64,000 bases of DNA from Vagococcus xieshaowenii (lineage in GTDB: Bacteria > Bacillota > Bacilli > Lactobacillales > Vagococcaceae), in contig NZ_CP038865.1 in assembly GCF_004792515.1 (NCBI RefSeq), positions 1,830,001 to 1,894,000 of the forward strand, written 5' to 3'. The translations under genes were made by a program, and so were the position numbers. Shown here in pieces: positions 26,626 through 36,892 of the stretch (the stretch's first letter is position 1; every line of letters starts with the position of its first letter). The notes under the pieces were generated by a model. That model saw only the letters and a program-made list of their open reading frames with translations, was not told the origin of the DNA and did no database searches.

Positions 26626-27688
26626 TTTTACGTTTCATCATGACAATTGTCACAATACCTAATATGATAATCATAATACCTATAGCAATTAACACATACA
26701 TCAATGTTGAATTATCTTTTCCTTTATCAACGACTACTGTATCTAATACTTTTTTACGTTCTTTTCTATCAATAGTAAATTTCTTTTCTAGTGGCCATTT
26801 TTGCTTACCATCGGGTGAATAAACCGTCATATCTAATTTGTAATCACCAGCTGGAAAAGTATCTGGACTGACTTTTTGAGGAATCACAAAGACACTATTA
26901 GGGGCCATTTGAAAGCCTTCGTTTGACCACTTATAAATTGCATCTCCATCTTTATCTGTAATTGTGGCATCAAATGTATAGCCTCCGATTAACGTACCAG
27001 AATCATTACTTAATTCTGAGAAAATGGAGTAGCTACCACCATACTCTGCTACTTTAACATCCTCAATAGAAAAGTTTTGTTTTACAACAGCTTTCTCATC
27101 CATTCTAATTTGAGCAGCTACTACTATAGAGTATTTATTAGTAATAGTCATTCCTTCTTTAACAGAGACATTGTTTTGATCATCTTTTTCATCGTCGACT
27201 TCTCTTATATTAAAGCCACCTAATAACATTCCCTCAAACGTTTGATCCGGCATTGTAGCCGTAAAGGTGACGTTTTTCTTTCCTCTGGCAGGTAATTTAA
27301 CTGTTTGTTTTTTTGATACTAAGTCTTCAAAGGAATATTTCATTGTCTTGCTTAGTGGTTCTTTAGATTTCAAATAAGTAACCGTCCCATTTTGACTCGT
27401 TCTTGCTGTAATCGGTTCTACAATGACATCGACTTCTTTATCCGCGCCATTCATGATTTCCATCGTAAACGTTTGCTTTTGACCAGGTTTAACCAAAATA
27501 TCATAGTATGATGCTTGTTTATTTATTTGGTTTTCTGGGATTTTGGTGACGACATTGTACGGGATATTTGGTGAACCGACTTGTTCTTCCTTAGCTGTAT
27601 CGCTTGTCTTTGTATTTTCCGCAAAAACTGTCGTTCCTCCTGCAACTATAGATAATCCTATCATTAAATTAATAAGCAATTTTTTCAT
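26603..27688 (-). CDS. DUF916/DUF3324 WxL-interacting protein
   Basis: The product (361 aa from the chosen start) has signal peptide MKKLLINLMIGLSIVAGGTTVFA, a DUF916 domain with YYDILVKPGQKQTFTMEI, a DUF3324 domain ending DYKLDMTVYSPDGKQKWPLEKKFTI, and a C-terminal transmembrane helix with MMKRKNGKD tail. The start was set at 27688 because AAGGAGTG precedes it; the longer frame has no site. In the WxL complexes this membrane protein is thought to hold WxL proteins on the surface. Neighbours are a WxL protein upstream and another DUF916 protein downstream. Confidence 0.9.
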   Translation of the reverse strand: MKKLLINLMIGLSIVAGGTTVFAENTKTSDTAKEEQVGSPNIPYNVVTKIPENQINKQASYYDILVKPGQKQTFTMEIMNGADKEVDVIVEPITARTSQNGTVTYLKSKEPLSKTMKYSFEDLVSKKQTVKLPARGKKNVTFTATMPDQTFEGMLLGGFNIREVDDEKDDQNNVSVKEGMTITNKYSIVVAAQIRMDEKAVVKQNFSIEDVKVAEYGGSYSIFSELSNDSGTLIGGYTFDATITDKDGDAIYKWSNEGFQMAPNSVFVIPQKVSPDTFPAGDYKLDMTVYSPDGKQKWPLEKKFTIDRKERKKVLDTVVVDKGKDNSTLMYVLIAIGIMIIILGIVTIVMMKRKNGKDANN

Positions 27689-27712
27689 TTTTCTTTCACT
27701 CCTTATATCTAT

Positions 27713-27762
27713 AGACACTTAAAATAAGGCGGTCACTCACCCACATTTTAAGTGTCTATTTT
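27713..27762. other. long hairpin between WxL and DUF916 genes
   Basis: TAGACACTTAAAAT and ATTTTAAGTGTCTA form a 14-bp stem around a 20-nt loop. T-runs occur on the plus-strand side (TATTTTTAATG), less so in the direction of the operon. It could attenuate expression of the two DUF916 genes relative to the WxL genes. Confidence 0.5.
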
Positions 27763-27775
27763 TAATGTAAACTCA

Positions 27776-28300
27776 CTAATTTTCTGGACCTGCTTGTAAA
27801 TTCCAAACCAACGTTGTAGAATACTCTCCTTTTGGTATTTCTTTACCGATTTCAAGTGTTGCGATGACCGGTCTATTTTGTAAGGCATCATAGGACACGC
27901 CATCTTCTTGATTTAGCATATTCACAAATCCCACAGAATTAATTAACTGCTTTTCTTGCGTTGCTTCTTGTAAAGATAAATTTAACGCCTTATGCCATTT
28001 ATTAGTGGCTTTGTCTTGTCGTTTGACTTGAACATGCCATCCGTTATTACCACTTCTCGTATCTAAAATACTAATAGTCCCTTCTTTTTTTCTTACTTGA
28101 TTGCTATCTTCTATATATATAGCTTTGTCTTTGCCAAAATCTAGTGTTAAGTCAATATTATCTAGGCTTATATTTCCTGGTCCAATCGATACGGTTGCCT
28201 GACTATGTTCGATAGCATCTACTGACTGTGCCTCAACTTTGGTAGCTAATGATAGTCCCAATAGAATAGGGGTTAATAAAAATAACGATATTTTTTTCAT
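27776..28300 (-). CDS. WxL-domain surface protein (short)
   Basis: The product (174 aa) has a signal peptide ending VEAQ, IEHSQATVSI, the first WxL-like motif WHVQV (near residue 98) and the terminal LVWNLQAGP, which together define a WxL domain. Almost the entire protein is one WxL domain, without linker or extra module. WxL domains bind peptidoglycan non-covalently. The start overlaps the stop of the LPXTG gene by 4 bp (ATGA), so the two are translationally coupled. Confidence 0.88.
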   Translation of the reverse strand: MKKISLFLLTPILLGLSLATKVEAQSVDAIEHSQATVSIGPGNISLDNIDLTLDFGKDKAIYIEDSNQVRKKEGTISILDTRSGNNGWHVQVKRQDKATNKWHKALNLSLQEATQEKQLINSVGFVNMLNQEDGVSYDALQNRPVIATLEIGKEIPKGEYSTTLVWNLQAGPEN

Positions 28301-28623
28301 TTTTTTACCCCCTTCATTTTTTTAGTAACTAACACTACCATACTAATAGCAGTAACTAATACTCCCGTAAAAGTTATTAACATGCTAGACGTTTTTTCAT
28401 TCGTTTGTGGTAGTAAGCCTGTTCCTGAGCCATTAGAATAACTAGGTTGATTGGATGTTGTATCTTTTCCAGTAGATTTTTCTAATGCATTATTTTTTTC
28501 AATAGTAACCGTCACTGGGGTTTCAGATTGTACCGCTCCATAAGTTGCTACTGGAAAGGCAACATATAATCCGACCAACATCACTAAACTTGCAATGAAT
28601 ATTTCTTTTCTTTTGTGTTTCAT
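28297..28623 (-). CDS. small sortase-anchored protein (LPQTN) of the WxL cluster
   Basis: The product (108 aa) has a signal peptide, a short Lys/Ser/Asn-rich spacer and a sortase signal LLPQTNE followed by a hydrophobic helix and KKMKGVKK tail. A short LPXTG protein is a standard member of csa clusters. Here the fifth motif residue is Asn instead of Gly, as in the LPXTN class. The second cluster has a parallel gene at 38639 with LPQLN, so the motif seems to drift. Confidence 0.85.
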   Translation of the reverse strand: MKHKRKEIFIASLVMLVGLYVAFPVATYGAVQSETPVTVTIEKNNALEKSTGKDTTSNQPSYSNGSGTGLLPQTNEKTSSMLITFTGVLVTAISMVVLVTKKMKGVKK

Positions 28624-28653
28624 CTCATGTCCCTCACTTTCCTTTGCTCGTAT

Positions 28654-31599
28654 CTATGGAGAAGGAGTATTTGATAACGTCCAATTAATGACCCCATTGT
28701 ATGTTGCCGCAAGGACATTCTTAGTTGAATCAATATAAAAACCATCCGTACCACTTTGACTAATTTCTTTATTAGTAAAGCTAGGTTCATCACCTAATTT
28801 TTTAGAAAGTAACGTTACCCCTTTATCATCGTCTGATTTTTTATTTCGAATGACTGTCTTCTTATCACCTTGTTGATAGTATAAAAAGCCATCTGGAATA
28901 ATATAAGGGTTATCCGCTTTGTCTTCTTTGAATTCACTTGTGGCTGATAGTTCCCAACCATCTGTTGAACCATCATAAACAACAATGGCTTCCGAACCAA
29001 CAGCTTCTTTAGCTTGTTTCATTTGGTTTAGTGATTCTTGAGATAACTGTTGTCCCTCTGTTACTTGTCGCACTTCTTGTTCAGGTGTTCTTGAAAAAGT
29101 TAATTTGCTAGCCTTACTTCCAATATCCAATGTCATATCATCAAACTTATCCGGAATATCCACTATAACAGGACTTTCAAAGGTGATAGGTAATTCCACA
29201 GGATCTGATTCATTTTTATCTGCATCAATAATTGTTACTTTCACTTTTCTATTCCCAGGTATATACGTTGCACCTGAAACACTACCGCTGCCTGCTATTG
29301 CTTCTGGCAAATTAGGATTAGCTACCACATCCGCATCTGTCTTAAATACAGTTATTTTTTGATCAGAAATAGAAGGGACCGGGCTTATATCTCCTGATGG
29401 TCTGCTATAGTGATAATCGTCACTTTCCACTTTGATTTCGTATCCAGTTTTAAAATTATCAGCATCTTCTCCGGCCACAGATAACACTGGTAACCCTTGT
29501 TTAGTATTTTCGGCACCGCCGCCTTCAGGACTCTCAGTGAAATGCGTTAGGTTAAATTTAGTTTTTTCCTTATTGATGACTGGTGCGCTTTGCAATGTTA
29601 AATTGCTAATAGCAAATTTTTCCGTATTATCTTGCACCTCTTCTGCTGGCACATTTTCGGATGCATTATTATTTTTAATACGATAAACTATTTGAAAATC
29701 ACCGTAGTTCAATTGTTTATCCGCCATTAATTGCTTAATATCTAAAGTAAATAGATTAGTCAACGCTTGTTGATCAATCATTCCTTGTGCGTTAATAGGT
29801 GGGGTACTAACCGCTTCATTAATCGTTGTTTTTAACGGCATTAAGCCTGTTGTAGCATCTTTTTCCCCTTGACGTACTTCTAATGAAATAGCCAATTGTG
29901 CTGTAGAAAAATATTTTACAAATGAACGTGTATCTATGTTCATTTTCCCAGTTTCTAAACGATTTACAACCACCTTATCGCCGTCTTTAGGTGCGTCGAT
30001 ACGAGCTGATAATACTTCGTTCTTTCGGACATTAAGTTTACCTTTTTCTCTTAACACGACTTGGTCACTCATAATATCATAATCAATCATTTGGTCTCTT
30101 GATACCGTATCTTCTGGTGTGAAGTTAAAGGATACTTTATATTCATCAGCACTTGCTACATTATACTTACCTCTAGTATCAAAGCGATTATTCCCTTGAT
30201 CAGCAGTAACACTGGTTTTAGTATCATTTACCATCAACGTTTCATCAGTCGCAATATCCAACACAGATGGAACAGTTACTTGTATATTAATATTTTCCCA
30301 AGGTGTGGTGTTACCATTCTTTTTACGTTTTACTACTACTTCTCCACGATATTTCATACCACCTGTTAATGTATCTACCTCTACAGGTGTACCATCTTCT
30401 TGATAAAAGTTAGTAGATACATCAAAATCAGTACTATCTAAGTAACCTGGCACTTGTTCAAAGTAGACACGTTGTCGTTTAGAAGACTCTGATTCTGAGT
30501 TACCTTCTGTACCATTGAATCCCCAATAGACTTGATCAACTGTGCCGCCTTCTAATACTTCTTTTTTAAATAAGGCTTGATCCACTAACACACGTTGCCC
30601 ATCATATTGATACTCTAAGCGTCCATCTGCCCAGTTGTCACCTTCTCCTGGTTCCCAAGATACTTCAAAGCGTTTGTATGTGCCATCGGTTAATTTCACT
30701 TTTTGAGGCGCATTATGGATCACTTTTCGCCATGCAAGTCCCCACCGGTCGGTATATTTCCCATAAGTGACACCTTCATCTAAATTTTCAGGAAAGTAGT
30801 ACCCTACATGGTTATTATTGGGACCTCCTGTTACATTAGGATCTACGTCAAAGTAACTTCCTTCACCTAACCCTAATCCAACACCACTTACAAAGTTTTT
30901 TCCGTTTTTATCACCATATAAGTCAAACTCTACAGCGAAAGAATGAGGAATTCCTTTTGAATCTTTAGCAAACGTATATCTGCCGACATCACCTAAAATT
31001 CCTAGTCCCACTTTTTGGGAACCATCCAGGGTCGCACCATCAAATATACCACCTATCCACGTATCAAGTAGTCTAACTCTTCCTCCTGTCCCGCTATCAT
31101 TCCCACTATGCATAACAAAACCCATACCACCATCGACCGTTTCTTTGTTATTTTGATTGTAATGGTGCTTAATGTATGTAACTAAGCGAAATGGTTCACG
31201 CATATTTAACTTGTCATTTCCTTGAATAGAACTCACACGACTCTTCTCATAAACTTGTAAAAATCCCGGATGATGACTTTTGGTCACATCTATAAATCCT
31301 GGGCCTCTTGTAGTAAAATTATCAGCTACGCTTCCCTTTTGAAGAGAGGAATATTCAGTCCATTTCATGCCTTCTGGATGAGCCGCATAAACATTCATTA
31401 AGTCGGTTAAATTTTTCTGAATTCCTACTGGTCGAACAAAGCCTTCTGGGTCTTTGTCTGGCCCCAAAATATAAGGATAGTCTTCAATTGCAGGAAGAAT
31501 TTGTGTATTAACTGCCGCGGCGTTCACATTAATGCTTCCCATTATAAGGCTTGTTAATAATAGTGTGGTATTCACTATTAGTTTATTTCTAGTTTTCAT
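28654..31599 (-). CDS. large WxL surface protein with L-type lectin-like domain
   Basis: The product (981 aa) has a signal peptide (to about residue 28), an N-terminal L-type (legume-like) lectin domain (about 90-385, with GMGFVMHSGND, FAVEFDLYGDKNG, and WEPGEGDNWADGRLEYQYDG), several Ig-like segments (390-820) and a C-terminal WxL domain (WELSA near residue 884, and NWTLSNTP at the end). It probably binds host or microbial glycans. The lectin type at the N-terminus and WxL at the C-terminus is known from lactobacilli and enterococci. It is separated from the upstream WxL gene by a hairpin. Confidence 0.88.
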   Translation of the reverse strand: MKTRNKLIVNTTLLLTSLIMGSINVNAAAVNTQILPAIEDYPYILGPDKDPEGFVRPVGIQKNLTDLMNVYAAHPEGMKWTEYSSLQKGSVADNFTTRGPGFIDVTKSHHPGFLQVYEKSRVSSIQGNDKLNMREPFRLVTYIKHHYNQNNKETVDGGMGFVMHSGNDSGTGGRVRLLDTWIGGIFDGATLDGSQKVGLGILGDVGRYTFAKDSKGIPHSFAVEFDLYGDKNGKNFVSGVGLGLGEGSYFDVDPNVTGGPNNNHVGYYFPENLDEGVTYGKYTDRWGLAWRKVIHNAPQKVKLTDGTYKRFEVSWEPGEGDNWADGRLEYQYDGQRVLVDQALFKKEVLEGGTVDQVYWGFNGTEGNSESESSKRQRVYFEQVPGYLDSTDFDVSTNFYQEDGTPVEVDTLTGGMKYRGEVVVKRKKNGNTTPWENINIQVTVPSVLDIATDETLMVNDTKTSVTADQGNNRFDTRGKYNVASADEYKVSFNFTPEDTVSRDQMIDYDIMSDQVVLREKGKLNVRKNEVLSARIDAPKDGDKVVVNRLETGKMNIDTRSFVKYFSTAQLAISLEVRQGEKDATTGLMPLKTTINEAVSTPPINAQGMIDQQALTNLFTLDIKQLMADKQLNYGDFQIVYRIKNNNASENVPAEEVQDNTEKFAISNLTLQSAPVINKEKTKFNLTHFTESPEGGGAENTKQGLPVLSVAGEDADNFKTGYEIKVESDDYHYSRPSGDISPVPSISDQKITVFKTDADVVANPNLPEAIAGSGSVSGATYIPGNRKVKVTIIDADKNESDPVELPITFESPVIVDIPDKFDDMTLDIGSKASKLTFSRTPEQEVRQVTEGQQLSQESLNQMKQAKEAVGSEAIVVYDGSTDGWELSATSEFKEDKADNPYIIPDGFLYYQQGDKKTVIRNKKSDDDKGVTLLSKKLGDEPSFTNKEISQSGTDGFYIDSTKNVLAATYNGVINWTLSNTPSP

Positions 31600-31650
31600 A
31601 CAGTGTCACATCCTTTATTCCCTTAACTAGTTGTTAACCAAGTATCAATG

Positions 31651-31694
31651 AAAAAAGCAACCGAATAAGAAGTAGCTTCCTATTCAGTTGCCCT
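31651..31694 (-). terminator. partial terminator between WxL gene and lectin gene
   Basis: On the minus strand, GCAACTGAATA and TATTCGGTTGC pair over 11 bp, followed by TTTTTTC. It would reduce transcription from the abundant WxL gene into the lectin gene. Confidence 0.75.
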
Positions 31695-31728
31695 TATGTG
31701 ATTGTTGGTTTATTGACCCGTACTATAA

Positions 31729-32451
31729 TTATGGTTCAGGTGCAGGTGCAGGTGTTTGTCTGTCAATTTGAGCAATGTCGCCATCAATTTTTGGGGCAGT
31801 ATACAATGTCCAAGTAAACTCACTTGTATAATTACCTGCTACGTTCTTATCATCCTTTGTTGTTAAAGTTGCACCATCAACTTTTGCAATGTTAGCTTTA
31901 CCCATCCCTTCGTTAATACCGGCAGCAAACACGCCTGCATTAGTAAAACCAACTGAGGTGTCTATTGTAGCTGGTGTTGCAGTTGCGGTTGTGCCTTCAT
32001 AGGCTTTAAATGGAATAGTGACTTCAGCATTTTGAAGTTTAATTGTTTGATCGGTATCAAGTGTGAAAGGTGTTGTTGCAAGACCTACACTCCATCCATC
32101 ACCAGTTGCACGTTGGTCGGATACTTGTAAGTAGTTATAATCATAAGTGGTCATATTAAATGTACCTTTCATGCCATCATTAGCATCATCTTTAACAAAA
32201 TCAAATTGTGGAACCACATCAATAGTTAAATCACCAATTTCGCCTGTTGGACCAGCTGGATCTTTTGGTGGATTTGGTTTTTCTGGATCAGTTGGATCAA
32301 TCCCTGGGTCTACTGGCTCTGTTGGAGTTGTTTTAGTTAAGGTGACTGTACCTGTGCTATGTTCAATAGCATCCTCTGCTGCAAACGTACTAATAGCGCC
32401 TCCTAACATAATGCTACTAGCTAATGTAGCTGATAAAATCATTTTTTTCAT
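31729..32451 (-). CDS. WxL-domain surface protein, Pro-rich linker
   Basis: The product (about 240 aa) has a signal peptide ending STFAAED, an IEHSTGTVTLTK lead, a Pro/Asp-rich linker (PVDPGIDPTDPEKPNPPKDP), and a full WxL domain with FDFV, YLQVSDQRATGDGWSVGL (first motif) and FTWTLYTAP (second motif), then an unusual Pro/Ala tail PAPAPEP. ATGATG start codons are preceded by AGGGGGAAG. As first gene of cluster 1 it is probably the most abundant WxL protein. Confidence 0.9.
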   Translation of the reverse strand: MKKMILSATLASSIMLGGAISTFAAEDAIEHSTGTVTLTKTTPTEPVDPGIDPTDPEKPNPPKDPAGPTGEIGDLTIDVVPQFDFVKDDANDGMKGTFNMTTYDYNYLQVSDQRATGDGWSVGLATTPFTLDTDQTIKLQNAEVTIPFKAYEGTTATATPATIDTSVGFTNAGVFAAGINEGMGKANIAKVDGATLTTKDDKNVAGNYTSEFTWTLYTAPKIDGDIAQIDRQTPAPAPEP

Positions 32452-32460
32452 CATTCTTCC

Positions 32461-32742
32461 CCCTAATTAAATTATTCACTCAAGTAATCTTTTCTCTGCC
32501 TAAGCGACAATTTAATTTTAGCACCATTTACGAAAATCACTTCGTCATTTTTTTGGGTGGAATTGAACAAACTTGATTTTTTTTTAGTAGTTAACTTATA
32601 ACTAACCACAATATAACGTACGTATTTCCTGATTTTGCACAAAAAAATTTTTTCTCACTAAAAAAAACTATCATTTCAATAAGGATTTAATGCTTTTTTT
32701 GATAAAAAACGCGTGTATCTCAATAAATTTTTTGTATTAAGA
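32461..32742 (-). promoter_or_regulatory. control region of WxL cluster 1
   Basis: This AT-rich spacer must hold the promoter of cluster 1. A TAAAAT -10 candidate occurs on the minus strand near 32509-32520 without a good -35, as expected for an activator-dependent promoter. A long T/A-rich tract and the GTGCAAAATC-type sequence near 32630 may be the regulator site. No precise operator can be supported. Confidence 0.4.
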
Positions 32743-34161
32743 TCAATCTTTGTTTTTTCTTTTCTCAATAATTATTTTCCACACTTGATTCATTGAATAC
32801 TGTAAATCTACCGTATTAGGAAATATTGGCATGTAGATACACGGAATATCACCTGCTTCATAAAAAGTATCCGACAATATTATATCGGGTCTTTCTATTA
32901 GTTGGCGGACATAAACAATAGCATTTCCCATGAATACATCTAAATATTTCTCGATTATTTCTCGGTAGTGATCGCCTAGAGAACTTATGACCATCAGGCG
33001 TAACGGTTCCTGGACTTTCGTCAATAAAGGAAAGATAACGACATATAGTTGATAGGTCGTTATGCTAGCATGTTGCAATAATTTATCAGGTAATTTATCA
33101 ATAAATTTTTTATAAATGGCGGTTTGATACCTATGATCCACAAAATCTACTAATTCACCGTATACTTCTTTTTTACGAATCATCATGTAAAGATTTACCA
33201 ACAAATAAAAGTATTCCTCCGCTTCCATTTTGATATTATAAGTCTCTTTAACGGTATCAATTATTTCACTACAAATAGTAAAGTAAGGACCTGTCACTAT
33301 TGCTGAATTTAAATAAACACCCGAAACAGATAAACTACTCTTTGAAATGATTAAATTAGTTCTTAAAAAAAATGTAAAAAAGAAAAACTCTCGCGTCACT
33401 TGCTCCTCTTTCATGGAAAAATCTTGATAAAAAGATGTCAATTTCCCATAAAAAAAGTTGTTTTTTGGCATTTCATCTTTTAAGTAGAAATACTCTTTGT
33501 CTCTAGCTATATATTTCCCTTGTGTCAATCTTAAATAGATGATACTAATCATTACTTTAAAATCATCTATAGACTTTTGACTCATCTCTTCATTAACATC
33601 CCAGTAAATTCTACATAATTCTTCTACTTCACCACTTACCCCCTTAATAGGTAACTGACTTATTTTAAAGAGTTTAAAATAGAATGATCGGATGATTTCT
33701 TCGCTTCCTTCCAATTGAAATTTATTATTTCGTTTAATTATTTTTATCTCATATTTTTCTAAATTATCTTTCAAATAGTGCCAATGTCTACCCATTGTGG
33801 CTTTACTAACAAACCATCTATCGGAATACTCTTCTAGCGAAATAATACGACTATAAAATAAATCGTCTAGTATGTGATAATAGATACTTCTTCTTAAAAA
33901 ATACATTAAGAAAAAGGAAGAAGAAAAGTTACTCTTTTTAACTAACACACCAACTTCATTGATATAAACATCAAATTTATCTTGATGTTCATCAGTAACC
34001 AAGTCGTCATTTAATGCTTGGATGATTTCTATTACTTTATGTTCGGATAACCCCAACTCGCTAGCAATCGTTTTAACCTTCATTTCATTTGTGTCAGAAT
34101 TTTCTATTTTTTTAATGATTTCATAAGCCCTTCTGTCTTTCTTATTTAAAAAAGTCTCCAT
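32743..34161 (-). CDS. Mga-like (HTH/PRD) transcriptional regulator of the WxL clusters
   Basis: The product (472 aa from the chosen start) has an N-terminal winged HTH (about residues 10-60, KTIASELGLSEHKVIEII), a second Mga-type HTH (about 110-165, SDRWFVSKATMGRHWHYL), PRD-like helical domains and an EIIB-like C-terminus with VISSLGDHYREIIEKYL and PNTVDLQYSMNQVWKI. Mga/AtxA-type activators control surface proteins in Gram-positive cocci. The start METFLNKK at 34161 has AAGGGGGG upstream; the longer frame lacks a site. It sits between the two WxL operons. Confidence 0.85.
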   Translation of the reverse strand: METFLNKKDRRAYEIIKKIENSDTNEMKVKTIASELGLSEHKVIEIIQALNDDLVTDEHQDKFDVYINEVGVLVKKSNFSSSFFLMYFLRRSIYYHILDDLFYSRIISLEEYSDRWFVSKATMGRHWHYLKDNLEKYEIKIIKRNNKFQLEGSEEIIRSFYFKLFKISQLPIKGVSGEVEELCRIYWDVNEEMSQKSIDDFKVMISIIYLRLTQGKYIARDKEYFYLKDEMPKNNFFYGKLTSFYQDFSMKEEQVTREFFFFTFFLRTNLIISKSSLSVSGVYLNSAIVTGPYFTICSEIIDTVKETYNIKMEAEEYFYLLVNLYMMIRKKEVYGELVDFVDHRYQTAIYKKFIDKLPDKLLQHASITTYQLYVVIFPLLTKVQEPLRLMVISSLGDHYREIIEKYLDVFMGNAIVYVRQLIERPDIILSDTFYEAGDIPCIYMPIFPNTVDLQYSMNQVWKIIIEKRKNKD

Positions 34162-34272
34162 ATTATCCCCCCTTATGTATCCCATGAAAAACCCTATAAT
34201 AAAAATTTTCTCCCTATATAAAGTATAATACAAAACCGTTAAATGAACAGATGAAAAATGTGCTATTTGCAC

Positions 34273-34308
34273 AAAAAGACACCTTTCAATTGAATGAAAA
34301 GTGTCTTG
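34273..34308 (-). terminator. hairpin repeat copy A, terminator of WxL cluster 2
   Basis: On the minus strand AAGACACTTTTCATTC, a short loop and GAAAGGTGTCTTTTTG form an intrinsic terminator just after the 833-residue WxL gene. It is one member of a dispersed hairpin family (copies at 40509, 50301, 54341 and 58380). Confidence 0.85.
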
Positions 34309-34352
34309 ATATCTTCATGCCACAATAAGTATTGTTACCTATTCACCCATGT

Positions 34353-36848
34353 CTAACTAGGACCGTTGACTAAAGTCCACGACAAAGCGCCCTGATAATT
34401 ACCCACTGTTGCGAGTCCTGCAGGCACCTCAAGAAAGAGGCCTTCCTTCTCATCAAACGGTTTGGTCATATCAACGATTCCACCATCCGTTGTTTCATGG
34501 TTTTCCACTAGCATTGATTTACTTAGGTCATATAGTTGATTGTCTTTTTTATAAACCAATGTACTAGATAGTTGTTCACCATTTGACATCAATGGTGTCG
34601 TCATTTGTACAAACAACTGCCACTGGTGGCCTTGTCCTCTTAAATCCTGTACACGCAAACGCCCCTCTTGTTTCACAACAGGATACCTTTCATCAATAAC
34701 TGACACTTTCTGCGGACCAAATTGAAAAGCAGTTGGCGCTTCAACGAAAGACAACTCTCCTGCAACTACTGTGGTTGTTAATTCGTTTGCTTTTTCTTCA
34801 TCAGATACTACCCCGTCGCTATAGTTTGCTTTAGCCGTTGTCGTAACCTTTACTTCTGAATCAATAGGTGCGTCCACCTTCACTTTCGCTTGCCATGTTA
34901 GCGTCAAATTTTGTAGGGCGTTTACCCCTTGATCTTTAGGCAACTTCACAACTAATTGATGTGTCGTTTCATCGTATACTTGCGTTATATTTAGCTTATT
35001 ATTTGCGTCATCCTTCAAAGTAACCTGACGAATATCTGTTAAATATTCAGATAACTGACTCGTAATAGTTAGTTCTTGATAATCCCCTTCCAACTCTCTT
35101 AAACTATCTATGATCACCGTATAATTCATCTGTTGATCTTGTGTAGCCGTTCCTTTATCTAATGATTGGCCCGTTAAGTCCGTAACATCTTGAGAAAGTT
35201 CAAAAGTCGCCGGTTTCTTTTCGTAAACCAATATAACCGTTAATCCTCTAGTGAAAACACCGCTTAATGCTGCGGAATCCTTACCTATTTTTTGATAAGA
35301 ATAGCCTCTTATTCTAGGAGGAGTTATGTCATATTTTTCTCCTAAATCAAAAGTCAACGCTTCATCTTCTCTAATCGTTGCACCTGTTGTATCGACACAT
35401 TTCAGCAAAAGGTTAGCTGTTAAATCTGAAGAAATCAGAACATTAGTATTAGCTTTGCCAGCATTCAACCCACTAATTGTAGAGGTCGCCTGATAATTAG
35501 CGGTATTGGTTAACGTCTTGCCCGCTGTTGTTCTATCAGGTGTTGCAGTATATGATAATAACATTTCACCATACGAATCACCTTCAATTAAAGGCAAATC
35601 TGCTTGTGCGATGTTAATTGTTCTCGTCTTTTCATCATAACAGTTCTCAGTGGCTAATTTCTGCTCGTTGCCGTTGATTGATAATGACATATCCTCAGGT
35701 GTTGATAAACCTGCAGGCAAGATATCTGAAACATTGATATCCGTTAACGCTTCGTCTGATTTAAGTTTCACGGTGTAACGTAATTTATCTCCAATATAAT
35801 TTTGGTTGGCGGCGATTAAGGCTTCTGTATTATTACATAAATTTTGATAAGATTTAGAAAATTGTTTGGTAATCCCGACATCATAACGCAATTCAATCAC
35901 GGATCCGGCTGGTATTGTTTTCTTGCCCCAACTCATAAATAATCCTGAATCTTGATCAATTGTCCCCCCATATAAAACAGCGCCTCGTGGTTGTTCTACT
36001 TGTTTACTTTTGGGGGCACTGGGGGTTGAACCAAAAACATCCGACATACGGATACTGTACTTACTAGCTGCATAAACTGCTGGTCCATTGGGTACATCAG
36101 TCTGATAATCTAAACGAAAACCAACCTGATTATTTTTGATATACATGCCTTTATGAGGCCCTCTAGAACAAACCGCTACGTCATCATCGTTTGCCAAACA
36201 AGTGTCGACTTGTTTAATAGGAAAAACATCCAGTGGTGCCTCAGTAAGATTTTTTATATAAAAATGATGTTCAATCACGTCGCCATTCGGTTTCATCACA
36301 ACCCATACATTAATATTCTTTAATTTAGATCCTGATGAAGGATTAGCATAAGCGGTAATTTCTCCTGTGTCTTCGTCAGTTATTTTACCTTCTCCAAAAT
36401 AAATAGCTCGCGTCTTATACGTACTTGAGTTAAATCTATCCACACGAAAAATATTTAACCCTGCTGTCGTTTCATATCGATAACCGCTATCCGGATCATT
36501 TGAATTTTTCAGCGTTGAATACATATGTTTAATTGGATTCTTCATTTCCGGATCATTAGGGTCAAAATAATTAATTGCAGGGACCCCTTGACGATAGGTT
36601 GCTCCTGTCTCTTCAATCGTTTCATCCTTTGAGTAGCCTATCCCATAATAAAGATTACTCTCATTGCTAGCCCAATCGCCTTGTTGCTCTAGACCGGCAC
36701 CTTGTGACCCGTCCAGTCCAGCGATAGCTGTTTGAATGGATGGCAAGCTTTCTGCCTTAACTGAACATGTACCCAACCAACCACTCAATAACATCAGCCA
36801 ACCTATCCCAAAACAGCCCATTATTTTTCGCAAATTATCCATCTTCAT
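34353..36848 (-). CDS. large WxL surface protein with MucBP-like and isopeptide-type domains
   Basis: The product (about 831 aa) has a signal peptide ending SVKAES, an N-terminal beta-rich region with ESNLYYGIGYSKDET, pilin-like repeats (about 330-460 and 560-720, ISDILPAGL and TATPDRTTAGKTLTNTA), a MucBP-like stretch (GATIREDEALTFDLGEKYD, about 490-550) and a C-terminal WxL domain (WQLFVQM near 765, LSWTLVNGPS at the end). The start may be any of three ATGs within 12 bp (36842-36854) behind GAGGTGAGG. Probably an adhesin held on the wall by WxL and DUF916 proteins. Last gene of cluster 2. Confidence 0.82.
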   Translation of the reverse strand: MKMDNLRKIMGCFGIGWLMLLSGWLGTCSVKAESLPSIQTAIAGLDGSQGAGLEQQGDWASNESNLYYGIGYSKDETIEETGATYRQGVPAINYFDPNDPEMKNPIKHMYSTLKNSNDPDSGYRYETTAGLNIFRVDRFNSSTYKTRAIYFGEGKITDEDTGEITAYANPSSGSKLKNINVWVVMKPNGDVIEHHFYIKNLTEAPLDVFPIKQVDTCLANDDDVAVCSRGPHKGMYIKNNQVGFRLDYQTDVPNGPAVYAASKYSIRMSDVFGSTPSAPKSKQVEQPRGAVLYGGTIDQDSGLFMSWGKKTIPAGSVIELRYDVGITKQFSKSYQNLCNNTEALIAANQNYIGDKLRYTVKLKSDEALTDINVSDILPAGLSTPEDMSLSINGNEQKLATENCYDEKTRTINIAQADLPLIEGDSYGEMLLSYTATPDRTTAGKTLTNTANYQATSTISGLNAGKANTNVLISSDLTANLLLKCVDTTGATIREDEALTFDLGEKYDITPPRIRGYSYQKIGKDSAALSGVFTRGLTVILVYEKKPATFELSQDVTDLTGQSLDKGTATQDQQMNYTVIIDSLRELEGDYQELTITSQLSEYLTDIRQVTLKDDANNKLNITQVYDETTHQLVVKLPKDQGVNALQNLTLTWQAKVKVDAPIDSEVKVTTTAKANYSDGVVSDEEKANELTTTVVAGELSFVEAPTAFQFGPQKVSVIDERYPVVKQEGRLRVQDLRGQGHQWQLFVQMTTPLMSNGEQLSSTLVYKKDNQLYDLSKSMLVENHETTDGGIVDMTKPFDEKEGLFLEVPAGLATVGNYQGALSWTLVNGPS

Positions 36849-36892
36849 CCTCACCTCGCCCTACAACTTTCCTTTATAAAAAATGACGTAAA